Below, piece after piece: positions 1 to 11,060 of a stretch of DNA of 64,000 bases; within the stretch, counting starts at the first letter, position 1, and the number at the start of each line of letters is the position of its first letter. Under the pieces are notes generated by a model. The model searched no databases. It worked only from the letters and a program-made list of their open reading frames with translations, and was not told where the DNA came from. This DNA comes from Aselliscus stoliczkanus (lineage: Eukaryota > Chordata > Mammalia > Chiroptera > Hipposideridae), in assembly GCA_033961575.1 (NCBI GenBank), contig CM066737.1:89772271-89836270 (forward strand). Reading direction: 5' to 3'. The translations under genes and the position numbers were made by a program.

Positions 1-1628
1 ATAAATAGAACTATGTTCATTATGATAGGATATGAAATGTTAATTTAGCAGTGTGGTGCTGGGTCAGTGAATGACTCAATGATAAAATGACATTTTTCAC
101 ACTCTGGGTTTAGTGAAAGGACACAGGCATTTATTTTTCAATATCTACTCAGGGAAGAGGTCGAGTTATAAGAAAAATGAAGCTATTTAAGCCAGTCTTC
201 AAATAAGGTGTGTCGGATAAGTTGTGTATTTCCTCTGTTGAACTGAATCAGTTTCATTTTCTCTTTGCTATTACAACAAAAGGAAGTCAGCATATTTTTA
301 CAGATCAACATATAACTTATTGATCAGCAAAAATAGTGTGTATTTATATGGCCATTTTAAAGGTACTTTTCCTTGTTCTTCAAATCAGACTGAAACACCT
401 ATGCAGGACATTGGGTTCTGTAACTTGATTTCACGAGGAAAAATAGTTTGTGAACCTATGGAGGAAAAATGGAATGAAAACATAGAGTTTTAATCTCATT
501 ATTTTCACATTTGTTATCCCTTGTTGACATTTTCTGTGTTATCTAATCTTGAACATACTTGAAGCTATTATTTTAAGAAAATAAAGGACAACATTTTGTC
601 AGCACTCCAACTTATGTGGAATAATTATATTGAAGAGACTATCATTTGAATACTTCAGTTTTGTACTGAGTTTAAATTATGCATTTTGCCAATATGCAAT
701 TAATTGAAGTATACACACCTGCAAACTAATGTCATCAAATCAAGTGTGTAAATAGAATGTACACTTAAGGAAATTGGCTTATCTTCCTGTATTCACATAT
801 TGCATGTTTACAATGGCAGCAGAATTAAATACTACTCAATTAAGAACAGGCCATTTATGACTGAAGGAGATTTGACTTTGGGAGATTCTCTCAGCTAAGC
901 AGCAAAGTATCTGAAGGTGTGCCGAGTGATGTCACCAGGTAATGAGCAAACAGTTATTGAGCTGCTTCTTCTTCTTTCTTTTTGCTACTGTACTTTGCCA
1001 TATGCAATAATTTAGATTGACATAGTCCTTACCTCTTAAGCTAAATGATATCTATCGATGTGAAGGGACACAAAAAAATCACATGGCCAAAAGAATAGGA
1101 ATGCTAAGCAATAGCCAGTATTGGAATATCTTTGCAGACCATCCAAATCCCTTTTTTCTGACTTAATGTTAACTAAGCAATTTAAAAAAATCAATTCTTG
1201 AACTCATTCATGGATTAAAGAGCAAATACAAATATACGCTCTGACCAACTGTAGTTCCCTCTATGAAACAAAAACATTGGCTTCCTGATTCAAATTGGTT
1301 TCATGTGACCTTGGAGGTGTGCGCCTGTTTCTTTTAGCCTAATCACTCTTAAATAAGCTAACCAGTAAATATTGACATTTAAGAAAGGCCCCATGGGCTA
1401 GTAGAAAGACTATAGCACTAGGGTCAAATGGGACAGGATTGAAATCTGCAAAGTTTACTAGTTTTGGAGAAAATGATTTCATTTTTCAGAGCCTCCCAAT
1501 GTGGTCTGCTCTATGAAATGAAATTCATTAAAGTCCTTAACTCAGTTTCAAAATAGAATAAATGCCTTTAAAATAAAGTGTCCTTCTTTATCGTCTATGT
1601 GTAGGGCCAAGAGACCAAACTTTGAACA
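1..1628. other. AT-rich non-coding DNA, no assignable feature
   Basis: No open frame with recognisable protein similarity, no SINE head, no tRNA-like boxes and no terminal repeats were found by eye. Composition is AT-rich, typical of mammalian gene-poor DNA. Confidence 0.5.
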
Positions 1629-1793
1629 ATGGTGCTATGGAATGAATTGTTTCCCCCCAAAATCTATGTGCTGAAACCCTTATCTCCAGTGTGATGCTAC
1701 TATGAGCTGGGGCCTTTGGGAGGTAATTAGATGAAGTCATGAGGGCAGGGCTCTCATGATGGAATTAATGCCCTTATAAAAAGATACACTAAA

Positions 1794-1898
1794 GGGCTGG
1801 CCGAGTGGCGCCGTGGTTAAGCACTGGCTTGGGAAGCCAGCAGCCCCGGTTCGGTCCCACATATGAGGGCCAGTGACACTGCCCTCAAAAAAAAAAAA
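1794..1898 (+). mobile_element. Short tRNA-derived SINE (type A)
   Basis: Begins GGGCTGGCCGAGTGGCG and ends in an A-run. The internal GGTTCGGTCCCAC resembles a pol III B box. It is flanked by AGATACACTA at 1782-1791 and 1899-1908, a target-site duplication inside the MLT1 LTR. Type A copies are about 95 bp plus an A tail and carry no extra 3' module. Confidence 0.9.
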
Positions 1899-2562
1899 AG
1901 ATACACTAGATCAATTGTACACTCTCTGCAAGATCTCAAAAAAGAGGTCATGTTGCGTGAGCCCTGCCCCTCTTGGGAGCCCCACTGAGCAGCCTGGATG
2001 GGGTGCGGGTTGGCTAAATCTCCCCTTGATCCCAAAGGTCAATGGCTCTGCCCATGACTTCTAGGTAGGGATGATGGGACGGACTTGGTTCTCTTTTTTT
2101 TTTTTCAGTCTCAACGTGTACTCTTTTTTTGATCCTTAGTTATAGGGGTTCTGTTCAGCTAGTCTTCAGATGACTCTTGAGGTTGATTATTCTATAATTT
2201 ATTTGTAATTTTGGAGTGATTGTGGGAGGCAGCAGGCAGCACATTCACCTAATCTGCCATCTTGGACCTCTCTCTGGGCTTGGTTCTTCAAAGGATGTGC
2301 TGGTCTTCCCACTCCTCCCTGGGAAGGGTCACTGCCCCTTGAAGAGTGGCTGGCCGGCTAGCAGTTGCTGGGCCAGAAATAAGGGGGCAGCAACACCCAT
2401 TACTTGAAGTGTTTTGCCATCCTAGCTGCCAGTACAATGGCCCTGGCCACAAGGTAGCCCATCTCTGCTCTGTCACCCATGTCCCTACAGAAAGAGACAA
2501 GGGGATGCCTCCATCCCCTTCCCAGTAGACAACAGAATTCTCTCAGTTAAAAACCATGTAGG

Positions 2563-3013
2563 ATCACTTCAGCTCCAGTGTCCTGCCCAGCAAAGTAGCA
2601 ATTAGCCAAAATGATGCCAGGAGGTTTAACTGAAGCCAAACCTGCCACTCCAGAAATCCAGGAGATTGCTAATGAGGTTAAATCACAGCTTGAAGAACAA
2701 ACAAATGAGATTTATGAAGAATTTAAAGCTATACAATACAAAACTAAAGTGGTTGCTGGAATAAATTATTACATTAAGGTACAAGTCGGTGACAATCATT
2801 ATAGTCACATGAAAATATTCAAACCTCTTCCTCAACACAGGCAGTCTTTGACACTTACTGGTTACCAGACTGACAAAAGCAAGAACGATGAGCTGAAGGG
2901 CTTTTAGCAGCATGTTTCCAAAGTGGTCTCATTCCTTTCACTGGCTACCCATGAATGATCCCTGCTAATAAATGCAACTATCACTAAAAAAATAAAACAA
3001 AACAAAAACAAAC
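2563..3013 (+). mobile_element. CSTA: Full extent of the CSTA processed retrocopy with TSD
   Basis: The insertion runs from about 2563 (5' UTR) to an A-rich tail at about 2986-3013. It is flanked by AAACCATGTAGG at 2551-2562 and 3014-3025, an identical 12-bp TSD. The 3' UTR includes GCTAATAAATGCAAC near 2963-2977, and the tail has several C interruptions. The undecayed TSD and intact frame point to a fairly recent event mediated by L1 proteins. Confidence 0.9.
2611..2907 (+). CDS. CSTA: Cystatin A (stefin A) retrocopy with intact 98-aa reading frame
   Basis: The 98-residue product aligns end to end with cystatin A, a cytosolic inhibitor of papain-like cysteine proteases, and has the family's exact length. 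Seen: the N-terminal PGG (residues 3-5), the PATPEIQEI block (11-19), the VVAG of the first inhibitory loop (47-50), the Leu73-Pro74 of the second loop, and the C-terminal LTGYQ (82-86) and DEL..GF. The first residue of the QVVAG loop is Lys46 instead of Gln. The start is the normal stefin ATG, preceded by sequence resembling the CSTA 5' UTR (CAGCAAAGTAGCAATTAGCC). CSTA normally has introns; here the frame is continuous, followed by UTR, an A-rich tail and a perfect TSD, so it is a processed copy. No promoter is evident. It could be an expressed retrogene or a young pseudogene not yet broken. Confidence 0.8.
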   Translation: MMPGGLTEAKPATPEIQEIANEVKSQLEEQTNEIYEEFKAIQYKTKVVAGINYYIKVQVGDNHYSHMKIFKPLPQHRQSLTLTGYQTDKSKNDELKGF

Positions 3014-3639
3014 AAACCATGTAGGCCTTCCTTAACACAGCATGGTCTGATTCGTAGTAAAGCTGAAGTAACAGAAAAAAAGAGGTCATATGAGCACATG
3101 TCAAGATGGCTGCAGCCTACAAGCCTAGAGAAGGGATCTCAGAATGAAAGCTACCTTGCCAACATCTTGATCTTGGACTTGCCTCCAGAACTGTGAGAAA
3201 AGTAAATGTCTGTTGTTTAAGGTACACAGTCTGTGGTATTGTATTATGGCAGCCTGATCTGACTATCACAGTGACCCAATGAAGCCCAGTTTTGAAAAGC
3301 TCTCCCAATTCTCACTTCTTTCCACTCCTAAAGATTTTAAGACGGGTGTGGTAATTTAAGGAGTTATCTCGATCATTTGTATTTTTACAATGTCTGAAAG
3401 AACATTCACTAGCTATTCACTTCCTTGTCATTCTTTACTGACTCAATATTTTCTTTATCTCTTGAGATATTTCAAGTTATTAGGAGATAATTTAAATTTC
3501 AAAGAGTTGAGCTGGATCTGTTATGTGTTGGTAGAAAGAAGCCTCAAACTCTATTTTATTGAAAGTCCAACCAAAGATGAGAGTAGTGTTTGGGCTAAGG
3601 ATATAATGGATTCAAAGGGTTATGTGGGTCTTTCTTGGT

Positions 3640-4395
3640 AGACTTTATTTTTTTAAAGATTTTATTGGGGTGTTGGGGGAGGGGAACAGCGTTGGGGAAT
3701 TGGGGAAGGGGAACAGACAAGTTGCTGTCCTTTTGTTCTTCAGTCTAGTTGTGGAGGACACCGCTTCACTGGCCCATGTTGGTATCATCATTGCACTCTT
3801 CCCGAGTGAAGCAGTCATTCGCTGGCCATTGGACTGCCACTCATGATGGCTCACGCCAGCCCACTGCAGCAGGGGCTGCAGCCTATGCCATCACCGGCGA
3901 CTCATGGCAGCCCAGCTCCTGGTTGAGCTGTTGTTCACCATCTTAGCTGTAGAGGGTGCAGCATCACAGGCCCTCATATGTGGGATCCAAACCGGGGCCC
4001 TGCTGCTCAGAGCTGGTGTCCCAAGCCAACTCTTAACCAACGCGCCACTTGGCCAGCCCTAGACTTTATTTTTAGAGTAGTTTTAGACCCACAGCACTGT
4101 TGAGCACAAGAGATTTCCCATATGCCCTTTGCTCCCACATATGTATAGCCTCCCCCATTATTAACACTTTGCACATGAGTGGTACATTTGCTACAATTGA
4201 TGAACCTACATTGACACATGTATTATTATCACCGACAGTCCAGTTTATATTAAGATTCACTCTTGGTATTGTACATTATAGAAATCTGGACAGATGTACA
4301 ATGACATGTATTCATCATCATAACACACAGAGTAGTTTCACTACCCTAGAAGTCCTCTGTTCTCTGCCTCTTCGTCCTTCTGGGCCCTGATTTTT
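3640..4395 (-). repeat. Old L1 3'-region fragment interrupted by SINE B
   Basis: To the right of the SINE, TTTTAGACCCACAGCACTGTTGAGC and the TTTCCCATATGCCC words match the antisense of old mammalian L1 3' sequence. It is heavily diverged and has no open frame of note. Confidence 0.55.
3653..4059 (-). mobile_element. Composite SINE (type B)
   Basis: Minus-strand copy with its A tail at the left. Reading on the minus strand it has a type-A-like tRNA head, a middle rich in CAGC/GGCAGC words, and a 3' module ending CCCCAATAAAATC. It is flanked by TAGACTTTATTTTT at 3639-3652 and 4060-4073, and sits within an old L1 fragment. Confidence 0.9.
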
Positions 4396-5190
4396 GAGAA
4401 GTTTAGGAATTCTAATTCAGAATTAGAATGGTAGAATGTCTGATTCTGAAGCTCATAGCCCTTAATAACTACAAGGTATGATCAAACAATACGGTAAATG
4501 TTTAAATTAAAAATAATTATTAGAGTAAAAGACACATTGCCATTAATCTCCCTCAAAATAGTCCCCCTCCCTTCTCACAACACTATGGCTTATGAAACTG
4601 GATAAAGAAAAAATAATTCCTTACCCATGCTTTGGTTCATTAGACAAAACAACCCAGAGAGAAGATAGGAAGACATTTTATTCCTCTTCCACTCTAGTCC
4701 GATGCCAGAGAGATCCAGGTTCTGTACCACTAAGAAAACTGAGTAGGCATTCATCTGTTAAGAGAAAAAACAAGTAAGACATCACTAATGTTCCTTAGTC
4801 TGAGTTTTTCAATTATCAGTTGTCTAAACTGTACTTAAGGCAAGAACAAATAGTTGCCGGTTTCAAACTGGACATTGTAAGGAGTGTGTAAAGTTGCTGA
4901 ATGAAGATACCAGCTGAGTTAGAAAACTTAACATTTAGTTATGAAAATGAAGGAGACTGACTTGATTTCTGCCTTAGAAGAGCCATTTCAGAGTAACTGA
5001 TAGCATAGCTAGATTCTACAGAAGAAATTGGAAATATGGCAAAAGGTGGCTGGTTTTTTGTCATTGTTATCTTTGTCATCATCATGATCTTATTCTCTGT
5101 AGTACAGGACTATTTCATGAAGGCTTCTGAATTTGGGGTTTCATGCAGATCTTGTGATATATTCCTAATTTCTAGTTTGTCCTGTATTGG
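4396..5190. other. Unassigned non-coding DNA
   Basis: AT-rich sequence without a recognisable repeat or gene. There is a short ATC/GTC-rich patch near 5060-5090. Confidence 0.4.
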
Positions 5191-5935
5191 CGGTAAGGTT
5201 GCCAACCCCTGAGATTGAGGTGGGTAAGGGCTCAGTCGTACAAGACTGCTTCCCTGTCCCCGAAATTCAGATGCCAATCAAAAGTCCAGGTTGTCCCCTG
5301 TACTTCCAACCCACTGGCTAGAGATTGGAGGTTTTAAAGACCCCCTCCTTGGTTTCCATTAATTTGCTAGAACAGCCCATAGAACTCAGAGAAACATTTT
5401 ACTTACCAGATTACTCGTTTATTATAAAAGGATATAACTCAGGAACAGCCAGATGGGAGAGATGCATAGGGTAAGGTATAGGGATGGAGCATGGAGCTTT
5501 CATGCTCTCCAAGGGCACATTCTCCCCGAATCTCCATGTGTTCACCAATCAGGAAGTTCTCCAATCCCTGTCCTTTGGGTTTTTATTCAGGCTTCATTAC
5601 ATAGGTACGATTGATTAAATCATTGGTCACTGGCCATCTATTCAACCTCCAGCCCTTCACCCTCCCAGAAAGTCAGGGGATGAGACTGAAAATTCCAACC
5701 CTCCAACCACTGGTTGGTTTCCCTGGGAACCAGCTTCGATCCATAGCTGCTTTCCAAAAGTCACCTCAATAACATAAACTCAGGTGTAGTTGAAGGGGTT
5801 TGTTACGAATATGCACACACTTTTATCACTCTTATCACTTAAGAAATTCCCAGGGTTTTAGGGAATTCCAAGGGTTTTCTGTGCTGGAAACTAAGACAAA
5901 GACCAAATATATATTTCTTATTATAAATCTTAATA
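5190..5935 (-). repeat. Ancient LTR-like repeat
   Basis: Contains stretches I recognise from a dispersed mammalian repeat: CATGCTCTCCAAGGGCAC, TCCATGTGTTCACCAATC, TTGATTAAATCATTGG, and an end reading AAAGACCAAATATATATTTC. It is most likely an ERVL-type LTR. The family and orientation are uncertain. No coding capacity is seen. Confidence 0.45.
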
Positions 5936-6849
5936 TCAAATGAGCAAGTCCCTTAACTTTCCTGTGCTTACACAGATAGTGGTGATTTAATCTTCTTAGG
6001 TTTAACTATAAGGTTATATGAGTTAACACATGTATACACTTCAGAGCAGTTTCTGTCATAAAGTAAGCTTTCAGTAAACATTAACTATTATTTTTATAGT
6101 AGTTACTCAATAAGAAAACCCAAGTATAAAAGTTTCACCTTCCTATGGATGGTCTCTGTTCCTCATATATAGGTAAATTTGCTAGGCATTTAAATCATTT
6201 AGTGTAAAGATGGCACTGTCAACCCAGGTCATTTAAGTCTAGTTTAATAAATATATTTACAAATGAGTAGTCAGAATATAGGAAAACCACAGAGCATGTG
6301 GGAGTACTCCAGGGCTAGTAACTAGTGAATGCTGTTACCACCCCTAAGTCTTAAGGTATGAGTGGAGGGAACTGTTACTGGGACTTAGTGTGAGAGAAGG
6401 CAGTGTGAAGAGGGGAGAAGGGTGATAGAACCTCTAGTCTTTGATGGAGAAAAGCAGCCAAGATTAGGTGACCGGGCAGACAGGGAGCTGGGGGACTAAA
6501 TTCTCTCATCTCACTCTCCTCCCTCCAATACACCCTATTGGCCAAACTGAACCAGAAACTAGAGGGAAACAATGTCCAGTGATGCTCTTCTGTCTGGGGC
6601 AGCCTCCTGAATCACAGCAAGCTAGAAAAAGGGGAAGAGTGGATACTCTGCACAAATGGAAGATGCCCAGTGCAATAATGATGTGCAATAATAATAATGA
6701 ACCTCAAAATGTAACACTTACATAAAGTTATATCTGATTCTTTAGCAATAAGCATGTTTACTTTCGTGGAAAGAAAAATCTTTCATATAAAGCCCATATC
6801 CATTGAAATGGGTGATATTTCTATGAGTCAGAAACTGCTCTGAAGAGTA
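5936..6849. other. Unassigned non-coding DNA
   Basis: No recognisable gene or repeat; AT-rich with a small more GC-balanced part at 6360-6680. Confidence 0.4.
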
Positions 6850-6859
6850 TACATGTGTT

Positions 6860-6980
6860 TTTTGTTGTTTTGTTTTTGTTTTTTTTTGAGGGCAGTGTCA
6901 CTGGCCCTCACATGTGGGACCGAACTGGGGCCGCTGGCTTCCCAAGCCAGCGCTTAACCACCACGCGACTCAGCCGGCCC
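6860..6980 (-). mobile_element. SINE type A
   Basis: The T-rich tail at 6860-6886 and the body ending GCCGGCCC at 6980 are flanked by TACATGTGTT at 6850-6859 and 6981-6990. Confidence 0.92.
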
Positions 6981-6990
6981 TACATGTGTT

Positions 6991-7588
6991 AACTCATATA
7001 ACCTTACAATTGTGTTACATGCATAGGACTTATGTTAATTTTATGATTTCTGTTGGGGTCAATCAGTCTCTTAAATGGAGAAATTAGGTTTCTTGGAAAC
7101 CAAATACTATTTCAGACCACAGCCAGTTATCTCATACATACCTGTTCTTGGCCACGAGAGGGATAAAATTCGAAATTTGGTTCATGCTCAGTGCAGTCCA
7201 TCTTCAAAAATGTAAAGACTCCATATATGTCTTATTGACAGGTGAATCAGTTGTAATATCTATACAGATGAAGACCTTTAAAATGGGCAAAAAATTAAAG
7301 ATAAAATGTGATCTTTGAAAACTTTGATGTGCTTCTAACATCCTATATACCAAAGGATCCCTATTCTCTATTCTGTTGTTTCTTGTTCACAAAGACATCC
7401 CTTGTAGTTTCTCATACACATTCTTTTGAACTGAAAAGCCTTGATTATTATTTCAAAATGCAACCTCCTCTACTCCTTTGGCAGGTTTTGGCTCAAACTC
7501 AGTTCCCATTAGGGATTGCCTTGCTAGATTCCCTCCCTCTCTTCTGCTAACAGATTATCCAGTGCGTTCCTAACTCTGAGTTCAATGA
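6991..7588. other. Unassigned non-coding DNA
   Basis: No repeat or gene recognised. Short open frames here lack similarity to anything I know. Confidence 0.4.
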
Positions 7589-7600
7589 CATGGTCCCCTT

Positions 7601-7797
7601 ACTTTTTTTTTTAAATTTTATTGGGGAACCTGTGTTTTGATGGGTCCTGTGTTTTTCCAGGATCCATCAGCTCCAAGTCAAGTAGTTGTTTCAATCTAGT
7701 TGTGGAGGGTGCAACTCATTGGCCCATGTGGGGATTGAACCAGCATCCTTGGAATTATGAGCACTGTACTCCAACTAACTGAGCTAACCGGCTGCCC
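7601..7797 (-). mobile_element. Ves-like tRNA SINE with T+ tail (type E)
   Basis: Minus-strand copy. The tail reads TTTTATTGGGGAA; the head ends CTGAGCTAACCGGCTGCCC, the reverse of a GGGCAGCCGGTTAGCTCAG tRNA-like start typical of bat Ves-type SINEs. A degenerate flanking repeat, GTCCCCTTACT / GTCCCCGAACT, is visible. Confidence 0.8.
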
Positions 7798-8790
7798 CGG
7801 TCCCCGAACTTCTTGCAGTTGGACCAATAGGGAGCAAGATGGTGTCTCTGGTTTTTATTGTTGAACTTCCTTCGGATCTCTGGGGTTCAGCTTGCAAACT
7901 GAATAAGAAAATTGGCTCTCATCCACTCACTCTAACTCTTACTCATCCCCAGACCTACTCAATTGTTTTCTAAACTTTTTGGAATGAATTAAAAAGATTA
8001 TTCAGTTTCCCTTTCTTCATATTTCTGACACAATAAGGAACACAGAATCCATAGAATTCCATTAAAAGTACATAAATCTCTCCCTGCTCTCACTGGAAAC
8101 TAGTTCCCATGTGTCTCTTTATCTGGTGGATTGTTGTTGTCATTTTTATACCAGGCTGTTGGGAGTTTAATGTTAAGTGCTTCATTAATAATGCTTTGTG
8201 CTTAAGAAAAATTTGAAAGAGATAAATCTTGACAGGGCACAGAAATTATTTATTTTATTCTTTGTGTTTAACATCACAGGGAACAGTTCCAAAACAGTTT
8301 TGTTTCTACTTCAAGATACACAAAAGCAGTATTTTACAAACCACAGCCATAGAGATAGAATTAATTAGTGGAAGATCATAATTGTTTTATGATTTAAAAA
8401 TAAATGTTTGCTTCAATCAGTAATAAACGGATAAATTCACTACATTGAGAGAAGAAAATAAAGCATACATTTTACTAGAATAATAGGGCAAACTCATGGG
8501 TGTGCTAACAATAGAATTTGTACAGAAAATAATTAAAATAGTACATTTCTAGTTTTGCTTCCTTTATTTGAAATGAATTTGTAATTCTCATTTTGGCAAT
8601 AGTTGTCAGTAATTCAGTTTCAATGAGAAAATAACCTTGACTAGTTTTCTATTCAGTCTGGTACTCTGCAACATTATTATTCTATATAACTAATTCATAT
8701 ACAAGTGAAAACAGTGAGTTTCTTCTAATATTTTCAACAGTCCTTCCTCCCAAACTTGGCCCTTCCCCCATGCATACAAAGCAGCAGATG
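7798..8790. other. Unassigned non-coding DNA
   Basis: AT-rich, without recognisable repeats or coding frames. Confidence 0.4.
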
Positions 8791-9240
8791 CAAGCTTGAA
8801 TTAGATAGGGAACTTAAATGGCATTAGATCACCTCATTCCAATTTTAAAAAATTATTTCTGCAGCATCCCTGAGAGACGGCAAAACAGTGTCTGCTTGAA
8901 TACTTTCAGTGAGGGGAGCTCATTCTTTAGTAGATGGTCCATTTCATTTGTGTCTAATTGTGTCTAATTGGTAGGCCTGGCATTGAGCAAAAATCTGCCT
9001 CCCTGTAACTTTCTAGCTACTGGTTCTAGGAAGCTGCTGGAACATCACAGGTTGATTGTTTTTTCTTCCACATGACATACCTCTTCAGATTTTGAAAGAC
9101 AGTATCACGTTTCTCCAAATTTCTTCACTTTAGGACAAATATCTGTACTTCTCTCAACTTTTCTTTATGTAAAATGATTTCCACATTATTCACTATTTTG
9201 GCTGCTTTCCTTGAGATACTTTCTAATTCATGGAAGTTCT
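8790..9240 (-). repeat. Possible ancient CR1/L3-like fragment
   Basis: Words such as TTTGAAAGACAGTATCACGTTTCTCC and the general layout recall an old CR1/L3-type mammalian LINE in antisense. The divergence is too high for certainty. A direct duplication of TGTGTCTAATT lies at 8949-8970. Confidence 0.3.
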
Positions 9241-9262
9241 TTATTTTTTTATTTTATTTTTT

Positions 9263-9377
9263 GTTTTTGTTTTTTTTTTTTTTTGAGGGCAGTGTCACTG
9301 GCCCTCATATGTGGGACCGAACTGGGGCCGCTGGCTTCCGAAGCCAGCGCTTAACCACCGCGCCACTTGGCCGGCCC
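9263..9377 (-). mobile_element. SINE type A in the poly-T end of an L1
   Basis: The body GAGGGCAGTGTCACTGG..GGCCGGCCC is preceded by a long T-run. Both flanks are T-rich TATTTTTTTATTTTA-like sequence, so it inserted in the A tail of the neighbouring minus-strand L1. Confidence 0.88.
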
Positions 9378-10440
9378 TATTTTTTTATTTTAAATTAAAT
9401 ATTTTTTTCAATTAAGTTTACATACAATATTATATTAGGTTCAGGTGTACAACATAGTGATTTGACATTTATATAACTTGTGAAGTAATCACCTGTATAA
9501 GTCTAGCATCCATCTGACAACAATCACGATATGATTGACTATATTCCTGAAGCTGTATTTTATATCCCATGACTGGTTGTTTTGTTTTTATTTTTAGTTA
9601 CAGTTGACATTCAATATTATATTAGCTTCATGTATACAGCACAGTAGTGAGACATTTATATAAGGTATGAAGTGATTCCCCCAATAAATCTAGTACCCAC
9701 CTGGCACCATACATAGTTATTATAATATTATTCACTATATTCCCCATGCTGTACTTTACATCACTATAACTATTTTGTAACTACCAATTTATACTTCTTA
9801 ATCCCTTCATCTTTTTCACCCATCGCTCCATTCCCTTCCATCTGGTGACTATCAATTTGCTCTGTATCTATGAGTTTGTTTCTGTTTTATTTGTTCATTT
9901 CTTGTATTTTTTAGATTCCACATATAAGTGAAATCATATGGTATTTGTCTTTCTCTGTCTGACTTATTTCACTTATAATACCCTCTAGGTCCATTTATGT
10001 TGTTGCAATTGGCAAGATTTCATTCTTTTTATGGCTGAATAATATTCCATTGTATATATGTCCCACATCTTCATTCATTCATCTATCAATGGACTCCTAG
10101 GTTGCTTCCATATCTTGGCTATTGTAAACAGAGCTGCAATGAACATAGGGGTGCACATATCTTTTTAAATTAGTGTTTTGGGTTTCTTCAAATACATATC
10201 CAGAAGTGGACATTCATCATATGATTGTTCTATTTTTAATTTTTTGAGGAATATCCATACTGTTTTCTACAGTAGCTGAACCAATTTACAATCCTACCAA
10301 CAATCCATATCCTTGCCAATACTTGATGTTTGTTGATTTATTGATAATAGCCATTCTGACAGATGTAAGGTGATATCTCATTGTGGTTTTAATTTGCATT
10401 TCTCTGATGATTAGTGATGTTGAGCATCTTTTTATACGAT
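9378..10440 (-). mobile_element. L1 3' segment (main arm of a twin-primed L1)
   Basis: Antisense L1 3' UTR and ORF2 3' end: TTCAGGTGTACAACATAGTG at about 9440, TAATATTCCATTGTATATATG at about 10040, CTCATTGTGGTTTTAATTTGC at about 10378. The reverse complement ends upstream at AAAAGATGCTCAACATCAC, exactly where the neighbouring inverted arm ends, so the two are one insertion. Confidence 0.85.
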
Positions 10441-11060
10441 CAGTTAATCTTTGACAAAGGACGCAAGTATATACAATGGGGTAAAGACAGTCTATTCAAT
10501 AAATGGTGTTGGGAAAATCAGTCAGATACATGTAAAAAAATGAAATGAGACCATTTTCTTACTACATTTACTAGAATAAACTCAAAATGGATTAAACATT
10601 TAAATGTAAGACCTGGATCCATAAAGCTCTTAGAAGAAAACATAGGTAGTAGACTCTTTGACATCACATTCAGCAATATTTTTTGGGATATGTTTCCTCA
10701 GACAATGGAAACAAAAGCAAAAATGAACAAATGGAACTACACCAAACTAAAAAGTTTTTGCACAGCAAAGGAAACCATCAACAAAATGAAAAGACAGCCT
10801 ACTGAATGGGAGAGGATATTTGCCAATGATACATCCAATAAGGGGTTAATAATCAAAATATATTGGGTTGTTGGAAAAATCATGATGTATTTTTCTGTTT
10901 TTCGTTGCAAAAATGCGTCATGACTTTTCCGACAACCCAATATAAGGAACCCATACAACTTAACATACACAAAAAACCCAATCTAATTTAAAAATTGGCA
11001 GAGGATCTGAATAGACATTTCTCCAAAGAAATATAGATGATCAATAAACATGTGAAAGTT
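10441..11060 (+). mobile_element. L1 ORF2 segment, inverted 5' arm of the same L1
   Basis: Sense-strand ORF2 sequence: ATTCAATAAATGGTGTTGGG, then the frame with [34 protein letters not shown] at about 10720-10830, then GACATTTCTCCAAAGAAATA. Orientation flips at about 10440 relative to the main arm. It carries the mariner MITE at 10863-10940. The frame is broken and not functional. Confidence 0.85.
10863..10940. mobile_element. Palindromic mariner-type MITE (78 bp)
   Basis: The two ends are inverted repeats, TTGGGTTGTTGGAAAAATCA and the complement of TGACTTTTCCGACAACCCAA, flanked by TA on each side (10861-10862, 10941-10942) as Tc1/mariner elements require. The arms nearly meet, so the whole element is one imperfect hairpin. 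It interrupts L1 ORF2 sequence whose normal reading resumes after the right TA. It has no transposase and needed one in trans. Confidence 0.88.

Larger units (their letters stand above)
1952..3075 (+). mobile_element. Unidentified retro-inserted segment, interrupted by the CSTA retrocopy
   Basis: The same 14-base word, AAAAAAGAGGTCAT, lies at 1938-1951 and 3076-3089, splitting the MLT1 LTR. Its right copy follows an A-run. A long duplication starting with A's is the usual mark of L1-mediated insertion. After removing the cystatin retrocopy about 650 bp remain. That remainder has a T-rich stretch near 2090-2130 and a moderately GC-rich part (2200-2530). I recognise neither a gene nor a repeat family in it. 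It could be a processed non-coding RNA, an unlisted SINE-like composite, or 5'-truncated L1 or UTR sequence. Confidence 0.45.
1629..3270 (+). repeat. MLT1-like MaLR LTR, split by later insertions
   Basis: Three separated pieces (about 1629-1791, 1909-1951 and 3090-3270) read in order as one ancient LTR of the mammalian MaLR/ERVL group. The start has the familiar GGAATGAATTG..CCCCCCAAAAT block and the GAGGTAATTAGATGA motif. The end has TTGATCTTGGACTTGCCTCC and the GTTGTTTAAGGTACACAGTC motif. A SINE splits the first break and a retro-inserted segment splits the second. It is a solo non-coding LTR remnant with no viral gene. The family name is from memory of the consensus and the exact subfamily is not resolved. 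Confidence 0.65.

Noticed and set aside
1629..3270. Endogenous retrovirus with coding genes
   Set aside because: Only LTR-like sequence is seen; no gag, pol or env similarity in any frame here.
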